Positions 1-8,235 of a stretch of 64,000 nt of DNA are shown here, one piece after another. Location of the stretch: positions 21,777-85,776 of the forward strand of contig CAJUCT010000015.1 in the NCBI GenBank assembly GCA_910585015.1, given 5' to 3'. Each line of letters begins with the position of its first letter. The stretch's first letter is position 1. The position numbers and the translations under genes are program-made. The notes beneath the pieces were generated by a model, which ran no database searches, was not told the DNA's origin, and saw only the letters and a list, made by a program, of their open reading frames with translations. Source of the stretch: an uncultured Acetatifactor sp. (GTDB lineage Bacteria; Bacillota; Clostridia; Lachnospirales; Lachnospiraceae).

Positions 1-1
1 C

Positions 2-127
2 TGTATTATTGTCACACATGGATTTTTTATGCACACGCTCCTAAGTCAAATGAAGAAGCAGGGATTTCAGATCAGTCACACGCGATTTAGTTATTCAAAC
101 GGCGAGTGTGTTATTGCGGAACATTAA
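2..127 (+). CDS. Histidine phosphatase family protein, C-terminal fragment (partial)
   Basis: An open frame enters from the left edge and ends at TAA 125-127, giving about 41 residues. It contains CIIVTHGFFMHTLL, which resembles the late catalytic-histidine segment (VTHG) of histidine phosphatases / phosphoglycerate-mutase-like enzymes, followed by a short tail. The N-terminal RHG motif lies outside the window, so the substrate cannot be judged. The assignment rests on one motif and is moderate; the gene is cut only by the window edge. Confidence 0.6.
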   Translation, partial: CIIVTHGFFMHTLLSQMKKQGFQISHTRFSYSNGECVIAEH

Positions 128-407
128 ATTCCTGAACACTTTTCCGAAAAGTAGGGAGTATAAAAAAGGATATAATGTATTGCTTTTTCTTTTGAACGCC
201 AGCATCTGGTTGAACATGCATATGCAATCCTTCTGGAGGACGGGGATATATGCAGGAAAATTTGAAGGGAATCTGGAATAACCGCTAATTTCTACAATAA
301 ATTCTTTCAAGATCAAATGCGTCTGGACTTCGTGGCGGACAAGATTTTATAGGAACAGCTGTCTCTGGAGGAGGCGCAGGACGAACCCTTGGCGGCTCTT
401 TCAGACG

Positions 408-430
408 GACCGGCCCCCAAGGGGCCGGTC
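408..430. terminator. Perfect GC-rich inverted repeat in a 398-bp gene gap
   Basis: A 10-bp perfect inverted repeat (GACCGGCCCC / GGGGCCGGTC, loop CAA) lies between the end of the phosphatase fragment (127) and the 3' end of the hydrolase (526). No clear T-tract follows on either strand, so it is a strong hairpin but not a textbook intrinsic terminator. The converging genes make a bidirectional terminator plausible. Nothing else convincing was seen in 128-525: the short open frames there lack ribosome sites and recognisable motifs. Confidence 0.4.
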
Positions 431-525
431 TCTCATCGCGCAGGCGGCAAGAAGACATTTGCGAGATCCCGCCGTTGTTCGGTGTGCGCTCCACTGCGCC
501 GGACATAAGTGTGAACAATAACGCA

Positions 526-1494
526 CTAACCTATCCAGTTCATAACATGCTCCACAATCTGATCCAGATATTCAAAGTGAAGATAATGGCTGCCTTCCAA
601 CCGGATCACTTCTCCTCTGCCGTTTTCGGGCAGCACGTCCCGGTGCAGCTGTTCCCAGGTGGAAAGAAGGCTGCAGTTGCTGCCGGATATAAACTGCAGG
701 ACCGCGACCTGATCGGGAAAGCGCATCCCTCTGGCGGTTTCCACATTGGCGTCCAGATACTTCAGTTCATTCATAACGGTCTTGTTATAGGCATTGTCCA
801 AGGATAAAATGCGGAAAACCTCCAGTTCCTTGTCCGTATAGGGGTAAGTGGTATCCGCGTAAACAGCATTTCGAGGGTTGCCGGCGGACAGCAGCCGGTT
901 AAGTCCCACCGCGTTCGTCACTTTTGTCAGGTATGCGGATATCTTGTTGATGGCCGTGATGCTGATGGGGAACGGCTGCTCGTCGTTCATGCCGGGTACG
1001 GAAGGGTCTATGCCGATAAAGCCCTTCACCTCGTCGGGATACTGATTGGCCCAATAGAGGGAATACAGTCCCCCGATGGAATGCCCCATCAGGTAATATT
1101 CCTCATATCCCAGCGTCTCCACACAGCTGTGCAGTTCCTCTACTATGTTTTCGATGGTGCGGTCCTGTGGCGTTTTGTCGGACAGGCCATAGCCAAAGGG
1201 TTCTATGGTTGTCACACAGTAGTTCTGTGAGAGGGCGGCAGCGAGAGGCTCCAATTCCAGTATGGGGGATGCGGAGCCGAAACCCGACAATAGAATGATC
1301 ACCGGATTGTCCGCGTCTCCTTTCACATCGACTCGCATGCTTTTTCCATCTACCGAAACTGCCTGACCGTAGGCATCCTGGAGCTTGGACTTTGTTAAAA
1401 GCCTGCATATGGCATTGACGATAGTTCCGAGAATGATGACTGCCAGAAGCAGAAGCAGCAGCCACTTTAGTACTTTTCTGATTTTGCGCCACAT
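526..1494 (-). CDS. Membrane-anchored alpha/beta hydrolase
   Basis: The 322-residue product starts with a basic stretch and one hydrophobic helix (residues about 8-30), predicted to anchor the enzyme to the membrane. An alpha/beta-hydrolase fold follows: an oxyanion-type segment LLSGFGSASP, the nucleophile elbow GHSIGG, and a likely catalytic histidine near the C-terminus (EGSHYLHFE). Substrate is unknown; esterase- or lipase-like hydrolysis is the family expectation. The ATG at 1494 is preceded by AAAGGAGGA, and a good promoter lies upstream on the same strand. It appears to be a single-gene transcript bordering the AT-rich defence island. Confidence 0.85.
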   Translation of the reverse strand: MWRKIRKVLKWLLLLLLAVIILGTIVNAICRLLTKSKLQDAYGQAVSVDGKSMRVDVKGDADNPVIILLSGFGSASPILELEPLAAALSQNYCVTTIEPFGYGLSDKTPQDRTIENIVEELHSCVETLGYEEYYLMGHSIGGLYSLYWANQYPDEVKGFIGIDPSVPGMNDEQPFPISITAINKISAYLTKVTNAVGLNRLLSAGNPRNAVYADTTYPYTDKELEVFRILSLDNAYNKTVMNELKYLDANVETARGMRFPDQVAVLQFISGSNCSLLSTWEQLHRDVLPENGRGEVIRLEGSHYLHFEYLDQIVEHVMNWIG

Positions 1495-1575
1495 GTTAGA
1501 TTCCTCCTTTGAATTTGTGATTGTATATCATTTTGTGGGTGTCCCAATGTTATTGTGGCTTATTGAGACTGGTAT

Positions 1576-1604
1576 ATTATAGTGCATACATCATGGATTT
1601 GCAA
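1576..1604 (-). promoter_or_regulatory. Sigma-A-type promoter for the alpha/beta hydrolase
   Basis: Read on the minus strand: TTGCAA (1604-1599), 17-bp spacer, TATAAT (1581-1576), about 80 bp upstream of the hydrolase start. Spacing is optimal and the -10 box is perfect. Confidence 0.7.
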
Positions 1605-1816
1605 GGGCTTTTTGGGCACTTTTGGGGCAAAAAGAAAATGCCTATTGCAATTTTGCTCTGTGTATGTTATTGTTTTTACAGAGCATATATTTCTAATCAC
1701 ATTTGGTAAAGCAATTCACTTTTCAGGATATCAGAAAATCTATGCTTACAATTCAAATAATAATTGAAAAAAGCGGGGATTTTCGGGAAGTGGTATTCGG
1801 AGAGTGGCGCTGCATG

Positions 1817-1893
1817 GTATCTCCCTGCTTATGGGAGGTACAAAATTGGGCAAAAAAGAAATGACGGGGATGTTTATTCCCCCCAAATTGGGG
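1817..1893 (+). promoter_or_regulatory. Leader region of the effector operon with two inverted repeats
   Basis: The 472-bp gap 1495-1966 precedes the seven-gene plus-strand operon. It holds a stem-loop (GTATCTCCC 1817-1825, 7-nt loop, GGGAGGTAC 1833-1841, one G-T pair) and a 13-bp near-palindrome CCCCAAATTGGGG (1881-1893). A G-rich/A-rich motif of the type GGGCAAAAAGAAA occurs three times (1624-1640, 1848-1863, 1903-1918). A 16-residue open frame starting GTG 1904 ends at TAA 1952-1954, just before the AAGGAG of the first gene. These could be operator or leader elements, but no clear sigma-A promoter was found on the plus strand here. Functions are inference only. Confidence 0.3.
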
Positions 1894-1966
1894 TGGAGTT
1901 AAGGTGGCAAAAGAAATCTATATTTACAAAATAGACGAGGAGTACTTCGTATAAGGAGAACGGAGA

Positions 1967-4900
1967 ATGGCTAAATTTATTGGATCATATTTGACGGACA
2001 ATAATTGGGGAGAAGACTATTTTATATCAAAGTTGGTAAAATACTTTGACGATACACATATTGTTTACAGAAATAGAATGCTATTTGGCACACAATTTGA
2101 TGTGTGTATGCTTGTTCCAGAAATTGGTGTTGTTATTTTTGAAGTGAAAGCCTGGCGTCCGGATACTATTTTACGTGTAGAAAATGGCGACAGTGTTTGG
2201 ATTAAGGATGCCGAGTCGGAGCATGGGCAATCATCGCATGATCCCACAGGACAGGTAAGAGGATATGTGTTTGGCATGAGAACGAAAATCCGGCAGAAGA
2301 CAGGCAAAAAACCACTGGTCCTTGGCATGGTATGTTTTCCGCAGATAACAGAGGATATCTATAAAAGTAAGGGGCTGGATAGAGTTTGCGAGCACGAAAT
2401 AACAATATTAAAAGAAGATTTGATGTCAAAGGCGGCTTTATATCATAAGGTAAATTTGGCTATAAAAAATTGTGCGCTGCGTGGAATGTATTGTTCTAAA
2501 TTTGACCAGGATTTGCTGTTTAGGACAAGGCAGATTTATGAAAATGATCTGACTAAGGAAGATTTGGATTGTGTAAATGCGAATGTTATCGAGGAATGTG
2601 CTCCATATGAACAAACATTTTATTCCTATTTTGTCTCATTACCGGGATCATATTCTAATAAACAATTTGTAATAGACAAAATATGTAAATATTATTCAGT
2701 TGGGACAAAGATATATGCAATTGTTGATTGTGCAGAGGATGTTAAAAGGATTGGAGACAAGATAGATGAGGTTTTGGTTAGAAAGGGCTTGACGAGAGAT
2801 AATGCAGAATTGCATATAGATTTTGAGGGGAGGGCGGATCATAAGCCTCCAGTCAGGGAAATGGGGAGTCAGTATACGGCGTTTAACATTTCAGTAGTCT
2901 TTTTTTCGGACAAGCTGCGCTTCATGGAGTGCTTTGACGGGGGATTTCAATCTGATGACAGTGAATATATAAAGGGAATCAGCCAAAAATGCAGATTTAA
3001 TTATGAGCAATTTGAAATTGAACATGCTGATTGTATGAAGAATATATTGGTAAAGGCGGGGGCCGGTACGGGAAAGACTTATACGATGATCTCACGTATC
3101 AGCTATATTTGTCATATGCAGAAATGTTCTCTGCGTGAAATGGTGAACCGTATTGTGATGATCACTTTTACGAATGACGCCGCTGAGAATATGGAAAAGA
3201 AGATTAAGGAGTATTTCAATAACTATTATCTTTTGACGAACAATTTGGATTGTCTTGATTTTGTCAGCCAGATAGATAAAATGCAGATCGGTACAATCCA
3301 TTCATATGCAAAGAATATGATAGGGTTGTTAGGCGGAGAGTTGGGCTATGGACATGACTTAACCATTACTTCTGGGGAATATAAAAGGAAAAAGATTGTT
3401 TCCGAAATGGTGGATCGTTATCTGAAGGAAAAACAATCGCTGTATGGTGAGGATTATATTGATAAGCTAGGAATACCAATTTACGCAATTCAGAATAATG
3501 TTATTAGCTTCATAAAACATCTTCACAATCAAAGTATAGATATACCTTCCATAAAAGCGGAAAACTTCGGAGAACCGAATAATAAGCCGGGGGATTCAAT
3601 GGCATTGCATGCGCTCTTGGCCGCAGTGATCCCAGAGACTGAATCGGAATATAACCGACAGTTACGTGAAGAAAACAAAGTGCATTTGAGCAGTATAATG
3701 TCTGTATTGAGAAAATGTCTTTCTAAAGAAGAGAATCTAAAGCATCTTAAGCAAATGGAAACTGGGTGTCCTAAGTTTATGTTTATAGATGAGTTTCAGG
3801 ACACGGATGACACCCAGATTGAGGCACTGCAGACAATTGCTGAGGTGCTGGAATATAAACTTTTTGTGGTGGGGGATATTAAGCAGTGTATCTATAGATT
3901 TAGAGGCGCTAAGGAGAAGGCTTTTGACCAGTTGCACTGTGAAGAACATGGAGGCCAGTGGTGCAGATTTTCGTTGAACTGGAATTATCGTACAGATATG
4001 AGGTTGTTGAGACTTTTTGATTTTTCTTTTGCCGATTGGGGAAGACATAAGAAAGATGGGGAACAACTGCTGGTGTATAATCCGGAGGGAGACCTGAAGA
4101 ATGAATCGGATCGACTACAGGGTGTGAGGGATTATAATTCCAAGAAAGCAGAGAGCGATTTCTACAGGAAAATAACCATTACAAATGAGACAATGAGAAT
4201 GGATGCTCTTTTTGCAGAAGTTGAGCGCCAGGTGGAGAGAATCCGGCGGCGCATAAAAGAAGAGCAAGAAAAGAATAGAAACTTGCCAGATGAACAGAGA
4301 GAACTCGCTATCCTTGTAAGAGAAAACTGGCAGGCAGATCTGGTGCATAAAGAGGGAAAGGCACGGGGGATCCAGGTTCAGACAAATACCAGCGGAGATT
4401 TATATAGAACCGAGCCCGCAATTGACATGTTGAAGTTGGCGAATGCGCTGATTCATTATGACGAGTCGGATTATTTGTATTCTTTTGTTGCCTCTAACTT
4501 TATTATCAACGAACCGAGTAAGGCGTACATGTATAAAATTCGGGAAGATGAGAATAAAAATAGCTGGAAACCTAAAAAGAAAGAGGAGGATGTTACGCAG
4601 ACAAAAGAATTGCTTAAATTGATTAATACGCAGTTGTCCGGAGCAGTAGCGTTCTCTCCTTTGTCCTGGGATAAAGTTGTGGCAAGTGTCCGAACCAGGC
4701 CAATACTTCAAGTTCTTAGAACGATATATTCGATTCTTAAGCCTTGGAGAAATTTTGGAGACGGTAATTCCCAACTGGAGACATATTATAAAGAGAATGT
4801 GGATCTCCTGTTTGAAGAACTGATTACTTCGAGTGACAGTGAGTCTTTGTCCTTGAATGTTCTCGCGGAAATATTGAGTGTTAATATAGCTACACAGAAA

Positions 4901-5305
4901 AATGTGGACAGCAGGGTTCCGGTCTCGAACGCAAATGATGTTGTGGTAAGATGTGTTACTGTTCACAAATCTAAAGGATTGGAATATGGTTCTGTGATTC
5001 TTCCTTTCTGCTCATTTGCGATTGATAAGATGAAACGCTCCAATTTGAATATTTCCACACGACATGAGGGAGGTAAGTTGGAGATAGGTTATCAGATGAA
5101 TGTGCCGGAAAAAAGCTTGAATGTACGGAATTCGTTTTTTAATGAGAAAACAGAGAAAGAGGAGAGAAAGCGTGAGGAGGCAAGAATACTCTATGTGGCA
5201 ATGACTCGCGCAATTGAGACGTTTTCCTGGATAGTACTTGATGGAAAAAAAGGGGCGAGTTGGCAAGAATTGATTCTGGATGGAGGTGTCGGGTGTGCCT
5301 TATAA
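1967..5305 (+). CDS. NERD nuclease-domain / UvrD-type superfamily 1A helicase
   Basis: The 1112-residue protein fuses two modules. Residues about 1-150 form a NERD-like PD-(D/E)XK nuclease domain, with D45 in QFDVCML and the E59-x-K61 pair in FEVKAW. From about 350 there is a complete UvrD/PcrA/AddA-type SF1A motor: Walker A GAGTGKT (~365), TFTNDAA, DEFQDTD (~608), GDIKQCIYRFRGA, NYRT, VTVHKSKGLEY (~998) and YVAMTRA (~1075). The family translocates 3'-5' on DNA; the NERD domain could cut DNA. No RecB-type nuclease follows the motor, unlike AddA. The ATG at 1967 has AAGGAGAACGGAG upstream. It is the first gene of the operon facing dndBCDEA and is directly followed by an AddB-like gene, so the two may act as an AddAB-like complex. 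Confidence 0.85.
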   Translation: MAKFIGSYLTDNNWGEDYFISKLVKYFDDTHIVYRNRMLFGTQFDVCMLVPEIGVVIFEVKAWRPDTILRVENGDSVWIKDAESEHGQSSHDPTGQVRGYVFGMRTKIRQKTGKKPLVLGMVCFPQITEDIYKSKGLDRVCEHEITILKEDLMSKAALYHKVNLAIKNCALRGMYCSKFDQDLLFRTRQIYENDLTKEDLDCVNANVIEECAPYEQTFYSYFVSLPGSYSNKQFVIDKICKYYSVGTKIYAIVDCAEDVKRIGDKIDEVLVRKGLTRDNAELHIDFEGRADHKPPVREMGSQYTAFNISVVFFSDKLRFMECFDGGFQSDDSEYIKGISQKCRFNYEQFEIEHADCMKNILVKAGAGTGKTYTMISRISYICHMQKCSLREMVNRIVMITFTNDAAENMEKKIKEYFNNYYLLTNNLDCLDFVSQIDKMQIGTIHSYAKNMIGLLGGELGYGHDLTITSGEYKRKKIVSEMVDRYLKEKQSLYGEDYIDKLGIPIYAIQNNVISFIKHLHNQSIDIPSIKAENFGEPNNKPGDSMALHALLAAVIPETESEYNRQLREENKVHLSSIMSVLRKCLSKEENLKHLKQMETGCPKFMFIDEFQDTDDTQIEALQTIAEVLEYKLFVVGDIKQCIYRFRGAKEKAFDQLHCEEHGGQWCRFSLNWNYRTDMRLLRLFDFSFADWGRHKKDGEQLLVYNPEGDLKNESDRLQGVRDYNSKKAESDFYRKITITNETMRMDALFAEVERQVERIRRRIKEEQEKNRNLPDEQRELAILVRENWQADLVHKEGKARGIQVQTNTSGDLYRTEPAIDMLKLANALIHYDESDYLYSFVASNFIINEPSKAYMYKIREDENKNSWKPKKKEEDVTQTKELLKLINTQLSGAVAFSPLSWDKVVASVRTRPILQVLRTIYSILKPWRNFGDGNSQLETYYKENVDLLFEELITSSDSESLSLNVLAEILSVNIATQKNVDSRVPVSNANDVVVRCVTVHKSKGLEYGSVILPFCSFAIDKMKRSNLNISTRHEGGKLEIGYQMNVPEKSLNVRNSFFNEKTEKEERKREEARILYVAMTRAIETFSWIVLDGKKGASWQELILDGGVGCAL

Positions 5306-8219
5306 AATATATACATATGTCGATCCCTATCGGATAGCGGAGACAACATTCTGGAATGAAATTAGGGAATACCCGCAGTTGTGTGCGTCCAGGACATTGG
5401 TGAACGGACTTATCAGTGTTATGGGAAAAGATATTTGTTCTCTGATTTGCCCGTTTGACGAGCTTTCCGAGAAAAAGATTTTTGGCGAATGGTCTTTAAA
5501 TATCAGCCGTCAGATTCAGCAGTACAGTTATTTGACACGGACCTATCAGGAATTGCGGCGGGGCACAGAGCCGGAAATCGAGATGGACGAAAACTTTTAC
5601 TGCTCTGTCTCTCACAATAAGGCCGCCATGCTGGACTCCTTGCGTTTGTTTCAGGAGTTGCACATTGAGGCAACAAAACTTCATGGGGAACATGGAAATC
5701 GCGAGCAGCGTCTGTTTGTGTATCTTTTGCGGATGATTCAGCAGAAAGGTGATAAATTGTTTGCTCTCCCTGAATTCCCAGACAAGAGGAAACTGATAAG
5801 TTATTTTGTTGAAAGGACGGAAAGAGAAAAACAAGAGTATCTTGATCGCATAAACAAGAGAGAGGAAGTGCAGCCACAGCCCGACCCCGTGCGTATGGCT
5901 ATGTATGATCGCGCCATACGCACAATGTCCAGGTGGGATGGGAATCATGTTGTAGTGAATGGGATTCACCAATTTACGCCTACACAATTACGATTTATCG
6001 AGGCATTGGATCACATGAATACAGAAGTGATTTTTTTATTTAATTATATCCCCCAGTATCAGGAAATATATTCTTCCTGGAATTATATTTACCAACAATT
6101 TAATGTGCCAATATGCTCAGATACAAGAATAAAATGTTATTATCCGACGCAACTTGCAAAGCCTGGAAACGCTCTGGCCAGTAATATGGCCCTGCTTTGT
6201 GAAAACAGCGTTTTGAGAACTGATCCTAGGATCAGAGCCAATTATCAGTTGTATTCCGACAAAAAGAGTGGGATTTCTGTTTGGGAATTCGAAAATGTAT
6301 CGGAGTATGCGGGTTATGTATCTGACCGATTTAGAGAGGCCGAGCAGAGAATCGAGGAGAACCCCCTTTTGTATCAAATGCCTTTGAAACGGCATAATAG
6401 TACGGCGAGGGTTCTGGCCGAGATGGATGAGACTATTTATACGGCCAATAAGGATGTGGATGAGTTACTTCAAATATATCATCCTGAATATGCGCGGAAC
6501 AGACATTTTCTGGCCTATCCCATCGGACAATTTTTTGTGGCCTTATATGGACTTTGGAATTGTGAAAAGGGACAGATCAATATAGATTTTTCTCTGATAT
6601 GTGAATGTGTTAATTCGGGAATACTACCCAAATTTAATGCTGCACAATTATTGAAGACAGCAACGAATCTAGAGACGGAATTTGACAATCTTGAAGATTT
6701 TAATGAATTTGAGCAGAGGATACGGGCGTATATTGAGTTATATGACAGTGTTGCAAACGCATATGAGGGGGCACAAGGATACCCGTTTCGGGTAATGGAT
6801 ATTTATAACAGATATAAGGTTGACAAACAAGATGCTCAAAAACTTCTTGAGGCGGTAACGACTATTAACGAGACTGCGAAAACTTTATTTCTGCTGGGTA
6901 ACGGACAACAAGATTTTGTAGAATTTAGAGCGCACTTTGCGCGTTTGGAACAAACAATCCGGGACTGCCGGCCGGAGATAGCCAATGAAGAGGAGCGGGA
7001 CTTGATAGACCGCCTTTTAAGCAAGCTTGTGTCGATAAAGCCAGCCACGGATAGTATGAGTGGCACTTTTGAGGATTTGAAGAGCGGTCTGTATTTCTTT
7101 TTAAAGCAGAAAGATGAACCGGATTCCAATTGGTTTGTAAAGAATTTTGAACAGATAGATGGTGATATTTTACAGAGTCGTAAGCAGAACGGACCTGGGG
7201 AGCGGAAGACTTATCATTTTGCCTGTGTTTCCGATAGGGATATGTATGTATCGAGAAATGAACTGTTGCCCTGGCCCCTGACGGAACAATTTATTGAGAG
7301 AGCCTATACCCCAAAAGATTTACCCTTTCAGGTATATTACGCTGCCATTGGGGAACGCAGCAATTTTCTCAGATATGCGCTCTTCTATGGCCTGTATTTC
7401 AATCAGTGTGATTCGAAAATCAGTTATGTGAGAAAGTATGGCGACGAAGAGACTACGGAATATGGATATCTGAAACTATTGGGAGTAGAAAAGTCCTTGG
7501 TGGATGGTTCTCTTGAAGATGACAGCGGGAAGATAGTAAGCAAAGCACAATTTAAACCAGTGTCGAAAATAAAATATCAAAAGGAACAGATGGAAACAGC
7601 ATTTCTTTGTCCGTATAGATATTTTATGGATTATGTTTTAAATTCTTATCCCATCGAATCGGGGACGTTTTTGTATCAAAAACTGTTGGAAAATGTATTG
7701 GTGGAAAATGTATGGAAGCGGTTACAGAAAAAAACAATTGATATTGCAAAAGAAGAAACGCATAGATTTTTTCATCAGGAAAGGGTGAAAATTGAAAAAT
7801 ATTTTCCGTTTTTCAAGACAGTAGAACTGTATGATATATCAAAACGAGCAGAAAACTATTTCATAAATTGTATCTTGGATGAGAAATATTCACCAAGAGT
7901 TGTTCGTGAATATGATTTTAATCATATGTCTATAAGAGAACGTTTTGGTAAGGCGAAGTTTTCAGAAGAATTAAATGGTCATCAAATAAAACACTCAATT
8001 GAGGCATTTGAGAATAAAATTGAACTTGAAATGGTTAAGAAAGAAGAACGGAAAGTATATTCCTTGAATAAAATACCTGAACAGGATGACAACACTCTTT
8101 CTGCGGGTCTTATCGGGTACCTGAATGATCCGGGGGACAACGCAAGGGTTGGAGAATGGTGTATATACTGCCCAGATAAGGCCATATGTCTGCAACCTTA
8201 CATTGAGCAGGATACATGA
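5295..8219 (+). CDS. AddB/RexB-like protein with C-terminal Fe-S cysteine set
   Basis: A protein of about 974 residues without a recognisable Walker A motif. C772 in CPYRYFMDYV and the C-terminal trio C956, C959, C965 (WCIYCPDKAIC) reproduce the spacing C...C-X2-C-X5-C of the iron-sulfur staple that encloses the AddB nuclease. I could not find the D...(D/E)xK catalytic residues normally lying between, so the nuclease may be inactive or very divergent. The rest is long and helical, as expected for an inactivated helicase scaffold. Start: GGAGG 5282-5286 sits 8 nt before GTG 5295, favouring that over ATG 5280, which overlaps the ribosome site. The gene overlaps the UvrD gene by 11 nt, implying translational coupling and a joint complex. 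Alternative: an unrelated helicase-accessory protein with a Cas4-like cysteine cluster. Confidence 0.65.
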   Translation: MPYKIYTYVDPYRIAETTFWNEIREYPQLCASRTLVNGLISVMGKDICSLICPFDELSEKKIFGEWSLNISRQIQQYSYLTRTYQELRRGTEPEIEMDENFYCSVSHNKAAMLDSLRLFQELHIEATKLHGEHGNREQRLFVYLLRMIQQKGDKLFALPEFPDKRKLISYFVERTEREKQEYLDRINKREEVQPQPDPVRMAMYDRAIRTMSRWDGNHVVVNGIHQFTPTQLRFIEALDHMNTEVIFLFNYIPQYQEIYSSWNYIYQQFNVPICSDTRIKCYYPTQLAKPGNALASNMALLCENSVLRTDPRIRANYQLYSDKKSGISVWEFENVSEYAGYVSDRFREAEQRIEENPLLYQMPLKRHNSTARVLAEMDETIYTANKDVDELLQIYHPEYARNRHFLAYPIGQFFVALYGLWNCEKGQINIDFSLICECVNSGILPKFNAAQLLKTATNLETEFDNLEDFNEFEQRIRAYIELYDSVANAYEGAQGYPFRVMDIYNRYKVDKQDAQKLLEAVTTINETAKTLFLLGNGQQDFVEFRAHFARLEQTIRDCRPEIANEEERDLIDRLLSKLVSIKPATDSMSGTFEDLKSGLYFFLKQKDEPDSNWFVKNFEQIDGDILQSRKQNGPGERKTYHFACVSDRDMYVSRNELLPWPLTEQFIERAYTPKDLPFQVYYAAIGERSNFLRYALFYGLYFNQCDSKISYVRKYGDEETTEYGYLKLLGVEKSLVDGSLEDDSGKIVSKAQFKPVSKIKYQKEQMETAFLCPYRYFMDYVLNSYPIESGTFLYQKLLENVLVENVWKRLQKKTIDIAKEETHRFFHQERVKIEKYFPFFKTVELYDISKRAENYFINCILDEKYSPRVVREYDFNHMSIRERFGKAKFSEELNGHQIKHSIEAFENKIELEMVKKEERKVYSLNKIPEQDDNTLSAGLIGYLNDPGDNARVGEWCIYCPDKAICLQPYIEQDT

Positions 8220-8235
8220 GGACAAGGAGGGAGCC

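Noticed and set aside
285..518. Minus-strand open frame of 77 codons rich in Pro/Arg
   Set aside because: No ribosome site and no motif; it crosses the GC-rich hairpin at 408-430.
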